A stretch of 5,394 nt of DNA, from positions 85,331-90,724 of the forward strand of contig DAPW01000029.1 of NCBI GenBank assembly GCA_002502245.1. The letters are read 5' to 3'. A program made the position numbers and the translations under genes. Within the stretch, counting starts at the first letter, position 1, and the number at the start of each line of letters is the position of its first letter. The notes under the pieces were generated by a model. It saw only the letters and a program-made list of their open reading frames with translations. It made no database searches and was not told the DNA's origin. Below, piece after piece: positions 1-5,077 of the stretch. Source of the DNA: Methanoregula sp. UBA154 (lineage in GTDB: Archaea > Halobacteriota > Methanomicrobia > Methanomicrobiales > Methanospirillaceae).

Positions 1-1
1 A

Positions 2-162
2 GGGCCTCGGTATGGCACGGCGGGGCAGGAAGGTTCAATCTCCCATCTTTCTTTAACCGTCCGGAACCCGCCGCGGGGCGCCCTCCGGGGCGGCGGGCGT
101 TCATCACAACAGGGAATGTGGGGATCAATCCCATAATCAATTCCTGAAAGAAGCGATTTTCA
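2..162. repeat. Hairpin repeat, copy A (diverged direct repeat)
   Basis: This is the first of two diverged direct copies; the second is at 248-406. Shared blocks in order are GGCACGGCGGGGCA (14-27, identical to 260-273), a CTTTAAC/TTTTAAC element, a CCGCCGCGGGG...GGGGCGGCGG hairpin, ATCAATTCC (136-144) and CGATTTTCA (154-162). The hairpin arms are CCCGCCGC (67-74) and GCGGCGGG (90-97). Offsets between copies drift from 246 to 239 to 244, so small indels separate them. A shared reading frame is not kept and copy A has an in-frame stop where copy B is open, so the unit is probably non-coding. It has no transposase and no obvious terminal repeats. The left boundary may lie outside the window. 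Confidence 0.75.
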
Positions 163-247
163 AGAGAAACGCATATGAACGGTCGTTCACACCCGGACCA
201 TGAAAATCGGCAAAAGAATGTGGAGATTACGATGGTTCCCCGCTTCA

Positions 248-406
248 GGGCCTCTCCGGGGCACGGCGGGGCATTTCGGTGTTTTTTTTAACTATCAGTC
301 ATTGATCCGCCGCGGGGGCGCCCCGTCAGGGGCGGCGGCAACAATCATAACCGGGGGGATGGGAGTATCAACCCCCATCATCAATTCCGGAATGAAACGA
401 TTTTCA
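248..406. repeat. Hairpin repeat, copy B (diverged direct repeat)
   Basis: Second copy of the unit at 2-162, in the same orientation. The central inverted repeat has arms CCGCCGC (307-313) and GCGGCGG (332-338), and a self-complementary GGGGCGCCCC lies inside it. The stem arms and the ATCAATTCC and CGATTTTCA blocks are conserved while linkers have diverged, as expected for a structured intergenic repeat or RNA-like element. A 78-codon ORF (200-436) runs through it, but the corresponding frame is broken in copy A, so I do not call it a gene. Confidence 0.75.
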
Positions 407-579
407 TGGGAATTCCTCAATAAGAACAAGAACTGACAACGGAGAGATCAATCCTGAGGTGTTGTAGAGAATCACTTTGATTTTGCGTCACGGGCACACC
501 AGGGTGTCTGGCAGACACGACCACAAAAACCTTGACCCTTTGCATGCAACCTGTTTTTAACATTCGTTCTGGTTTTTTT
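407..579. other. Upstream region of rsgA
   Basis: No gene is supported here. It carries a palindrome at 504-518 and, close to the rsgA start, a TTTTTAAC element at 553-560. That element lies about 20-27 bp before the ATG at 580, the spacing expected of an archaeal TATA box driving a leaderless transcript. This agrees with the absence of a Shine-Dalgarno before that ATG. The promoter assignment is an inference. Confidence 0.4.
504..518. promoter_or_regulatory. 15-bp palindrome upstream of rsgA (possible operator)
   Basis: GTGTCTG and CAGACAC form perfect 7-bp arms around a single G. The site is about 60 bp before the likely rsgA ATG. An overlapping alternative pairing, ACACC (496-500) with GGTGT (503-507), competes with it. 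The size and symmetry suit a dimeric DNA-binding protein, but no binding factor is identifiable. Confidence 0.35.
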
Positions 580-1671
580 ATGAACAGATCCGATTCCGGA
601 TGCGCAGAGCCGCATTCCTATACCCTGAAACAGCTTGGCTGGACAGAAGAACATGCAAAAACCTTCTCAAAATATGCCGGACCCTACGTGCCCGGCCGCG
701 TTTCCTGCCGGCAGAAGACCGTGTGGGATGTCTTTCTTGAGGGAAAATCCGTTACGGCCGGGATCTCCGGGGCATTGAAAAAAATCGGCCGCTTTCCCGC
801 GGTGGGCGATTTTGTCGTAGTGCTCCACCAGCCGGAGGCCGGCTCCGATACGATTGTGGCTATCCTGCCACAGAAATCGGTATTCACGCGGGGTACTTCC
901 GGAAGAGAGGGCACAGACCAGGTCATTGCGGCCAACATCGATATCGTGTTTATTGTCACGGCCGCCGGCCATGATCTGAACGCCCGGCGGATCGAACGCT
1001 ACCTGGCGATCGCCCATGCGTCCGGCGCAACACCAGTGATCGTGATCAACAAATCCGATCTTGCGGACGATCCTGCACTCCTTTCAAAGGAAATTGTCCC
1101 GGTCGCATCCGGCATTCCGGTGATCCCTGTCAGTGCGGTCACGGGCGAAGGGATCGCCCGCCTCTCACCGTTCCTCTCCTGCGGCACAACGATCGCGCTC
1201 ATCGGGTCCTCCGGTGTCGGCAAGTCCACGCTGATCAACCGTCTGCTGGACCAGCCCTGCCAGGAGACCTCGCACATCCGCAACTATGACGGGAAAGGCC
1301 GGCATACCACCACCGTCCGGCAGCTCTTCGTCCTCGCGGGCGGGGCACTCATGATCGATAATCCCGGGCTCCGGGAGGTGGGCATCGGGACGGCATCGGC
1401 CGGCATTGCCGAAACATTCCCTGACATACTCGAACATGCAGCCGGATGCCGGTTCTCGGACTGCCGGCACGAGCAGGAGCCCGGCTGTGTAGTGCTGGAG
1501 GCAGTGAAGAGCGGGACGCTCTCTTCGTCCCGTCTGGAGAATTATCACCGCCTCATGCGGGAACTCGCGTTCGAGCAGGAGAAGGCTTCAATCGGGCTTG
1601 TGCGATCCGAACGAAAGCGGTGGAAAGGGATCACGAAACTGGCAAAGGAGATCAACAAAGCAAGGGATTAA
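580..1671 (+). CDS. rsgA: Ribosome small-subunit-dependent GTPase A (RsgA/YjeQ/EngC family)
   Basis: This is a circularly permuted GTPase of 363 residues. In bacteria the family acts late in 30S subunit maturation, with GTP hydrolysis stimulated by the small subunit. The order seen is an N-terminal OB-fold region (about 37-105), then G4 NKSD (157-160), G5 SA (185-186), G1 GSSGVGKST (209-217), G2 HTTT (242-245) and G3 DNPG (260-263). The permuted order G4-G5-G1-G2-G3 is diagnostic. A C-terminal zinc site follows: C290, C295, H297 and C303 in CRFSDCRHEQEPGC. A basic helical tail ends the protein and the length is normal. The frame stays open upstream to a TTG at 532, but conserved sequence begins after 580 and this ATG fits a leaderless start; ATG 544 is the alternative. 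The gene stands alone. The family is mainly bacterial, so acquisition by transfer is plausible. G3 has N where T or S is commoner. Confidence 0.93.
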   Translation: MNRSDSGCAEPHSYTLKQLGWTEEHAKTFSKYAGPYVPGRVSCRQKTVWDVFLEGKSVTAGISGALKKIGRFPAVGDFVVVLHQPEAGSDTIVAILPQKSVFTRGTSGREGTDQVIAANIDIVFIVTAAGHDLNARRIERYLAIAHASGATPVIVINKSDLADDPALLSKEIVPVASGIPVIPVSAVTGEGIARLSPFLSCGTTIALIGSSGVGKSTLINRLLDQPCQETSHIRNYDGKGRHTTTVRQLFVLAGGALMIDNPGLREVGIGTASAGIAETFPDILEHAAGCRFSDCRHEQEPGCVVLEAVKSGTLSSSRLENYHRLMRELAFEQEKASIGLVRSERKRWKGITKLAKEINKARD

Positions 1672-1700
1672 CGGGACGGTCATGCGGACATGCCGGTCTT

Positions 1701-1711
1701 GTGATTTTTTA
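1701..1711 (+). terminator. Possible T-tract terminator after rsgA
   Basis: GTGATTTTTTA contains six consecutive T residues about 35 bp after the rsgA stop codon. Archaeal intrinsic termination needs mainly a T-rich non-template tract and often no hairpin. This is weak evidence, since such tracts also occur by chance. Confidence 0.3.
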
Positions 1712-2030
1712 TCTGCGATCACACTCCGTGGAGCACCGGATGATTTTCCGGACATGAACAGGGCACCCCTGCGCCGGTGAGGGGACCAGGGCCGGGCTGC
1801 GGGAAAAAGAATTCCGTTCCTTAATGTCTGACAGTTACGGATTGTTCACGTGGAAAAAATCCCCGGAGCATGATACCCCAAGGCCCTTTTCCCGGCTCGA
1901 ATCGGCGTCACCAGATGAGGAAACTGCGGGAATGCATGGAGATGTTTCCTGATGGGAAGCGTCTTTTGATTGTGCATGGGTAAAGTATCAACTTAGCCCC
2001 TCACTTCTGGCTCTAACAGTAGTCCCCCCT

Positions 2031-2067
2031 TGCGCCAGCCCTGCCCCCATGGGGGGCTCATGGCGCA
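2031..2067. repeat. Large imperfect hairpin (inverted repeat)
   Basis: TGCGCCA (2031-2037) pairs perfectly with TGGCGCA (2061-2067). Inside it GCCC (2038-2041) can pair with GGGC (2054-2057) after a TCA bulge, and a CCCCCATGGGGG palindrome (2044-2055) sits at the tip. The total is up to about 14 bp, mostly G-C. It lies about 170 bp beyond the 3' end of the minus-strand operon and has no T-tract next to it, so it is not a typical intrinsic terminator. Confidence 0.55.
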
Positions 2068-2074
2068 TGCGATT

Positions 2075-2172
2075 CCTCGGTATTGCACAAAATCACGGTT
2101 TAGGTAATACAGAATTATCGCAACTGGGGCTTCAAAAGCGGCGGGGCGAAGCCCCGGGAGCGTCATCACGGG
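2075..2172. repeat. Possible third, decayed copy of the hairpin repeat
   Basis: CCTCGGTATTGCAC (2075-2088) matches CCTCGGTATGGCAC at 5-18 in copy A at 13 of 14 positions. GCGTCATCACGGG (2160-2172) resembles GCGTTCATCACAACAGGG at 97-114. The two matches are 85 bp apart here and 92 bp apart in copy A, with a GC hairpin between them in both. The hairpin here is CGGGGC-GAA-GCCCCG (2142-2156), or alternatively GGGGCTTC (2126-2133) with GAAGCCCC (2148-2155). The other blocks are not recognisable, so homology is only suggested. Confidence 0.35.
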
Positions 2173-2237
2173 ATCTCCTCATTCTCACGACAGGCAATTT
2201 TTTTTCCGTCCCCTTGGGAAACCCGGCAGCGTTCAGA

Positions 2238-2798
2238 TCAGATGTACTGCCTCACGCGGCTGCAATACTCCAGATACTCCCGGCCAAACACCTTCCGCAG
2301 GTGGTTCTCTTCTGCAAGAACAATCCGGTGGTGGACCGCGATGACAAATAACCCCAGCAGGATGACGAGCGGGTTTGCGGTGTACAGGGTGGATGCAGCA
2401 ATGGTCAGGTACACCCCAACGTACATCGGGTTCCTGCTCGTACGGAATAACCCATCCGTTCTGAGGCGGGTGTCTTCCCTGGGTGTCCCGAGGCGGAAGG
2501 AATCCCCCATCGTGAACCGCCCGAGATACATGAACGCGAACCCGCATACCCAGAACAGCAGTGCGATGAGCTGGAGGGGGCGGGGCACACCGACCATGTA
2601 TATCCTGATGCCCCAGCTCTGCATAACCATTGCCCCCCAGAGCAGAAGGATGGAATACTTGCTCAGGTAAAACAGCGTCCGGTTAATCGGCGCCTGCCCG
2701 TCCTGTTCGATCTTTCTTTTTTTGAAGAACGCCCCGCCGCCGAATAACACCACCAGGAACCCGGCGGGAAGGATCGTTACCAGCACAGCCTCAATCAT
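2238..2798 (-). CDS. Isoprenylcysteine carboxyl methyltransferase/PEMT-like membrane methyltransferase
   Basis: Integral membrane protein of 186 residues resembling the ICMT/phospholipid N-methyltransferase superfamily, which moves a methyl group from S-adenosylmethionine to a lipid or prenylated target at the membrane. Hydrophobic segments lie at about 3-25, 43-62, 72-95 and 129-157. The family's C-terminal signature is clear: TDGLFRTSRNPMYVG (114-128) followed by EENHLRKVFGREYLEYCSRV (163-182), with paired Glu163-Glu164 and the FG..Y..Y pattern. A GTG at 2825 would add nine residues. I prefer ATG 2798 because GGGGGG lies just upstream and the added residues look unlike the family. It starts 28 bp after the stop of the preceding membrane-protein gene, so the two are probably co-transcribed. 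Family members act on isoprenylcysteine, phospholipids, sterols or other lipids, and the substrate cannot be read from sequence. Confidence 0.8.
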   Translation of the reverse strand: MIEAVLVTILPAGFLVVLFGGGAFFKKRKIEQDGQAPINRTLFYLSKYSILLLWGAMVMQSWGIRIYMVGVPRPLQLIALLFWVCGFAFMYLGRFTMGDSFRLGTPREDTRLRTDGLFRTSRNPMYVGVYLTIAASTLYTANPLVILLGLFVIAVHHRIVLAEENHLRKVFGREYLEYCSRVRQYI

Positions 2799-2826
2799 GG
2801 TAGTCCCCCCGGATGTATCCCGCACT

Positions 2827-3237
2827 TCAGGAGGTCTTCAGGAATCCCCGGACCAGTACCCCGATGCCGGCAAGGATCATCAGTCCCGGGATGGCATATA
2901 TCCAGACTGCGGCCGGCGCCCAGACAATGCTGATCCCGGCAAGGACAAGGACCGCCCCGATGAGGAGCAGGGTCACGTTCGCGCCTCCCGCCAGCGGGTA
3001 CTCACCCTCCCGGGATTTCCTGGCAAGGGGTAACAGTTCCGAACCGAACAGGCCGGACCCGAGCCCGACAAGGAAGCCCGCGACCGCCTGGTCCACGAGC
3101 AGTCCCGCACCAAGGCCGATCAGGATACCGGCCGGAACAATGAATCCGTTCTGCCGGTCCTCCACGGGTTCCGCAAGCCCGCTCTGTCGTTCAATACTTC
3201 TGGCATCTGTCATTTCAGTACAATGCTCCGTTTTCAT
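2827..3237 (-). CDS. Small four-helix membrane protein of unknown function
   Basis: I do not recognise this 136-residue protein. Residues 1-30 are polar and probably cytoplasmic. Hydrophobic glycine-rich segments follow at about 31-48 and 50-67, suggesting a tight helical hairpin (GLGAGLLVD...VGLGSGLFG). A short polar loop with RKSREGEY comes at 73-80, then two further helices at about 87-105 and 107-130. No catalytic motif or signal peptidase site is visible. The start at ATG 3237 is firmly supported by GAGGTG six bases upstream. It is the first gene of a minus-strand operon with the PEMT-like gene and lies divergent to the HTH regulator, so it may be controlled by that regulator and act with the methyltransferase in the membrane. 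That role is inferred only from position. Confidence 0.75.
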   Translation of the reverse strand: MKTEHCTEMTDARSIERQSGLAEPVEDRQNGFIVPAGILIGLGAGLLVDQAVAGFLVGLGSGLFGSELLPLARKSREGEYPLAGGANVTLLLIGAVLVLAGISIVWAPAAVWIYAIPGLMILAGIGVLVRGFLKTS

Positions 3238-3243
3238 GGTTTA

Positions 3244-3249
3244 CACCTC
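3244..3249 (-). promoter_or_regulatory. Shine-Dalgarno GAGGTG for the membrane-protein gene
   Basis: GAGGTG on the minus strand is separated by six bases from the ATG at 3237. It matches the archaeal anti-Shine-Dalgarno well and decides the start of the 136-residue protein over the internal Met9. Confidence 0.8.
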
Positions 3250-3311
3250 ATGAACCTGATTATGAAAAAGGCTGGCCGGGATGTTATGAATTGAGCCCTA
3301 CATGTATGGCC

Positions 3312-3322
3312 ATATATTATAT
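3312..3322. promoter_or_regulatory. TATA-like element in the divergent promoter
   Basis: ATATATTATAT is strongly AT-rich and nearly symmetric. On the plus strand its centre lies about 31 bp before ATG 3348, predicting a transcript with a leader of only a few bases, in line with the missing Shine-Dalgarno of the HTH gene. On the minus strand it lies about 75 bp before ATG 3237 and would give a roughly 50-nt leader carrying GAGGTG. It could serve either direction. This is positional inference. Confidence 0.45.
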
Positions 3323-3347
3323 CATGTCCCGCATACCAGATCGGCTC

Positions 3348-3983
3348 ATGAAGAAGATGACGGTCAGGCTTTCTTCGGACATCTTCGATTACTGCAAATC
3401 CTATGGATCTGTCATCGAACGATTCGAGGTGATCTCGCTCTTCAACCTGGCAGGCGACCAGCACAGCGAAGTGTGCAGGTTTACCATCCGGGAAGGGGTC
3501 CCGGTCGATCAGATCCAGTGCAATTATGTCTCGAATCTGATCGTGCTCCAGAACAGGGGCCGTGAATATACCTGTCTTGTCAAGGGAACATTTTCCAATG
3601 ATATTACCCGGTTTCTTCTCACCTATGGATCAAAGTTCGAGCCCCCGATCGTCTTTGAGAACGATCGCCTGTCATTCAGCATGGTCGGCGATGCGGAGGA
3701 CTTCAGCACGTTTGTTCAGGATGCCGCGGAGAAAGGGTGGGGGCTCGAGATCCTTTCGGTCTGCGAATACAACCCCGATGCAAGCGGGATTTTTGATCTC
3801 CTTACCCCAAAACAGAAAGAGATCCTGCTGGAATCGTACCGCAGGGGATTTTTCGATCACCCCCGGAAGATAAACGCCGGCGAACTGGCGGAGAAGATGG
3901 GCATGCACAAGACCACGCTGCTCGAACATATCCACAAGGCAGAGAAACGGCTGATCGGGCATATTCTTGAACAGGTTGCGTGA
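3348..3983 (+). CDS. Bat-type helix-turn-helix (HTH_10) transcriptional regulator
   Basis: Likely DNA-binding regulator of 211 residues, of the architecture common in haloarchaea and methanogens. The N-terminal part (1-145) is a mixed alpha/beta region without a recognised sensor motif, possibly a degenerate bacterioopsin-activator-type domain. The C-terminal part (about 152-206) is a typical HTH_10 domain: LTPKQKEILLESYRRGFFD, then PRKINAGELAEKMGMHK, then TTLLEHIHKAEKRLIGHIL. The frame is open upstream to TTG 3291, and ATG 3324 is a second option, but both overlap or abut the TATA-like element at 3312-3322. I therefore take ATG 3348, or ATG 3357, as a leaderless start. It diverges from the membrane-protein/methyltransferase operon, which makes that operon its most likely target. 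Its stop codon adjoins a truncated antiporter fragment on the other strand, so its downstream neighbourhood has been rearranged. The signal sensed is unknown. Confidence 0.85.
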   Translation: MKKMTVRLSSDIFDYCKSYGSVIERFEVISLFNLAGDQHSEVCRFTIREGVPVDQIQCNYVSNLIVLQNRGREYTCLVKGTFSNDITRFLLTYGSKFEPPIVFENDRLSFSMVGDAEDFSTFVQDAAEKGWGLEILSVCEYNPDASGIFDLLTPKQKEILLESYRRGFFDHPRKINAGELAEKMGMHKTTLLEHIHKAEKRLIGHILEQVA

Positions 3984-4237
3984 GCGTAATCCCCCAGCCA
4001 GAATGCCTCGGTCGAGACCACCAGTTCGGGCAGCGAGGTGCCGAATGCCAGGACCGTGAGCCCGATCGTGGTCCGTGAGACCCCGATCCTGACCGCAAGG
4101 CTTTCGGCACCATGGACCATGAAATCCGCCCCTTTCACGAGAAGGATGATGCCGAGAAAAAACATGACCGGGGGAAGAAGAATGTTACACCACTCCTTGA
4201 TAACGGAGGCGAAATCCGGGCTCCCCCAGAGCAGGGT
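3984..4237 (-). pseudogene. Truncated Na+/Ca2+ exchanger-family antiporter (N-terminal fragment)
   Basis: The minus strand encodes the N-terminal quarter of a CaCA-family cation antiporter. Reading from 4165, MFFLGIILLVKGADFMVHGA leads to ESLAVRIGVS and then GLTVLAFGTSLPELVVSTEA, which contains the alpha-1 ion-binding repeat with its key Glu. Similarity ends near WLGDYA at about 3983, exactly at the stop codon of the convergent HTH gene. Intact family members have about 300-350 residues, so the second alpha repeat and most helices are missing. Upstream of Met4165 the frame stays open for 24 plausible codons (including SVIKEWCNILLPPV) back to a TAA at 4238-4240, with no ATG or GTG. An ATG at 4253 lies in another frame, which would fit a frameshift near 4235. 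The fragment cannot form a working antiporter. It is probably a deletion remnant once downstream of the RHH gene. Confidence 0.8.
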
Positions 4238-4272
4238 TTAAAAGAGAGAGCATAATAATGTCGTTTATCCCG

Positions 4273-4629
4273 TTACCTTTTTTTGCGGGATTGAGACAGG
4301 TCCTCTTCCTCAGATGCTTCCGAGAGAACTCTTTTGACTACATCCTTGATATTATCCCGGTAATTCGGGGTATTGATGACCGAGTCCAGGAATGTATCCC
4401 TGATGAGCTCCTGCATTGCCTGCTTATACTCAGAATTATTGATATACGTATGCCAGTTCATGGCGCTCTCACCAATATCTTTCCTCATTTTCAGCCAGTC
4501 CTCAACAATAGCCACCACAAAGGGGGAGAGTTCCATGTGTTTTTCTTCAGCTATCTGTTCCAGTCTGGCTTTCGTCTCTCGTGGGAGACGAACAGAAATA
4601 GGGGAGGTCAGTTCCCTTTTATAGGTCAT
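4273..4629 (-). CDS. Ribbon-helix-helix (CopG/Arc-type) DNA-binding protein
   Basis: Protein of 118 residues. The N-terminal RHH fold is clear: beta strand SPISVRLPRE (9-18), helix A from TKARLEQIAEEK (19-30), a turn at MELS, and helix B SPFVVAIVEDWLKMR (35-49). Such proteins dimerise, and the paired strands read palindromic DNA. The C-terminal part (50-118) is charged, probably helical, ends in a basic SQSRKKR tail, and is not recognised. ATG 4629 is supported by GGAGA nine bases upstream (4643-4639). An operator-like inverted repeat lies about 75-92 bp before the start, suggesting autorepression. RHH proteins are often antitoxins, but no toxin gene is adjacent: downstream is the broken antiporter and upstream a divergent 59-codon gene. 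A stand-alone regulator is as likely. Confidence 0.82.
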   Translation of the reverse strand: MTYKRELTSPISVRLPRETKARLEQIAEEKHMELSPFVVAIVEDWLKMRKDIGESAMNWHTYINNSEYKQAMQELIRDTFLDSVINTPNYRDNIKDVVKRVLSEASEEEDLSQSRKKR

Positions 4630-4636
4630 AGGTGCA

Positions 4637-4643
4637 TTTCTCC
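4637..4643 (-). promoter_or_regulatory. Shine-Dalgarno-like site for the RHH gene
   Basis: GGAGAAA on the minus strand lies seven bases before the ATG at 4629 (nine from its GGAGA core). It supports that start codon. Confidence 0.55.
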
Positions 4644-4703
4644 GATGTACTCTTTCGTTTTTTTTGCAATGTCTGTTTTGAGAGAACTACAAGAGCATCT
4701 TTT

Positions 4704-4737
4704 GTAATAATGTTTATTACTACTCCTTGCTTATTAC
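4704..4737. promoter_or_regulatory. Operator-like inverted repeat with an extra half-site
   Basis: GTAATAA (4704-4710) and TTATTAC (4714-4720) are perfect 7-bp inverted arms around TGT, and TTATTAC recurs at 4731-4737, 17 bp on. RHH dimers typically bind short inverted repeats, often in arrays. The site lies in the AT-rich divergent region 75-108 bp upstream of the RHH start and about 90 bp before the 59-codon gene. It may control one or both genes. The match to this particular protein is inferred. Confidence 0.5.
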
Positions 4738-4824
4738 TGTTTGCCAAAAATTCATGAAAACGCAATTTCTCTTGCAGGGTTAGCCATTCACGTATCATGA
4801 TTTTGTTTCGGAAGTGAAGTAATC

Positions 4825-5004
4825 GTGAGTGAACAGACGAGGGAATGGAAAGAACCGCGAGTGCGCGAGCTGTATTCAATGGCACGAACGTCACGGAATA
4901 AAGCAATTCACCAGGAATTGTTAGCAATTCTTGGAGCATTGGAGCGGGCAGGCAGTAAGGATGCGGAATGGGCACTCGATGCTCTTAAGAAAAAAGAGGA
5001 TTGA
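4825..5004 (+). CDS. Small helical protein of unknown function (59 aa)
   Basis: The ORF begins with GTG and encodes 59 residues, largely predicted helical: SEQTREWKEPRVRELYSMA, then HQELLAILGALERAG (about 29-43), then KDAEWALDALKKKED at the C terminus. It has no membrane segment, no cysteines and no recognised domain. GGAAGTG (4810-4816), close to the GGAGGTG consensus, lies eight bases before the GTG, and a stop codon at 4798-4800 closes the frame upstream. ATG 4879 is an alternative start but would cut off a well-formed helix. It diverges from the RHH gene across a 195-bp AT-rich region with an operator-like repeat, so the two may be co-regulated. The regular amphipathic pattern and the Shine-Dalgarno suggest a real gene; function is unknown. 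Confidence 0.62.
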   Translation: MSEQTREWKEPRVRELYSMARTSRNKAIHQELLAILGALERAGSKDAEWALDALKKKED

Positions 5005-5058
5005 TTCTTCGAAACAAATGGTGCGTCGGGAAACCACTCCATACCCTGCAGCCTCTCA

Positions 5059-5077
5059 AATTCCGATATCCGGAATT
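5059..5077. repeat. 19-bp palindrome AATTCCG-ATATC-CGGAATT
   Basis: Perfect 7-bp arms flank ATATC, and TCA (5056-5058) with TGA (5079-5081) extends the symmetry with a one-base bulge. It lies in the 267-bp non-coding stretch between the 59-codon gene and the aminomutase gene, about 195 bp before the latter's start. It could be an operator; no factor is identifiable. Confidence 0.4.

Larger units (their letters stand above)
1672..2237. other. Convergent intergenic region with hairpins
   Basis: This 566-bp stretch lies between the 3' ends of rsgA (+) and the PEMT-like gene (-), and no gene is convincing. A T6 tract at 1705-1710 shortly after rsgA is a plausible archaeal terminator. Small hairpins include CCGGA/TCCGG (1736-1740/1747-1751) and CCCCT/AGGGG (1766-1770/1780-1784). 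A long hairpin lies at 2031-2067, alternative GC stems at 2126-2156, and a T8 tract at 2198-2205. A 37-codon ORF at 1870-1983 has no Shine-Dalgarno and no recognised similarity. Confidence 0.6.

Noticed and set aside
200..436. 78-codon plus-strand ORF through repeat copy B
   Set aside because: The equivalent frame in copy A is shifted between the conserved blocks and contains stops, there is no Shine-Dalgarno, and the translation is unlike a folded protein.
1870..1983. 37-codon ORF (MIPQGPFPGS...) in the convergent intergenic region
   Set aside because: The ending MRKLRECMEMFPDGKRLLIV looks somewhat protein-like, but there is no ribosome binding site, it is very short and I recognise no family. 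It may be a gene scrap.
2049..2351. 100-codon plus-strand ORF
   Set aside because: It starts inside a hairpin palindrome, overlaps the 3' end of the well-supported PEMT-like gene on the other strand, and has no recognisable domain.
4273..4629. RHH protein as the antitoxin of a toxin-antitoxin pair
   Set aside because: No RelE, PIN/VapC or similar toxin motif is encoded on either side. The only adjacent frames are an antiporter fragment and small ORFs of unknown type.
4258..4707. 149-codon plus-strand ORF antisense to the RHH gene
   Set aside because: It mirrors the RHH coding sequence, whose domain and start signals are convincing.
4799..4975. Upstream part of the long minus-strand open frame ending at 4619
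   Set aside because: It is antisense to the 59-codon plus-strand gene, which has the better ribosome binding site and composition.
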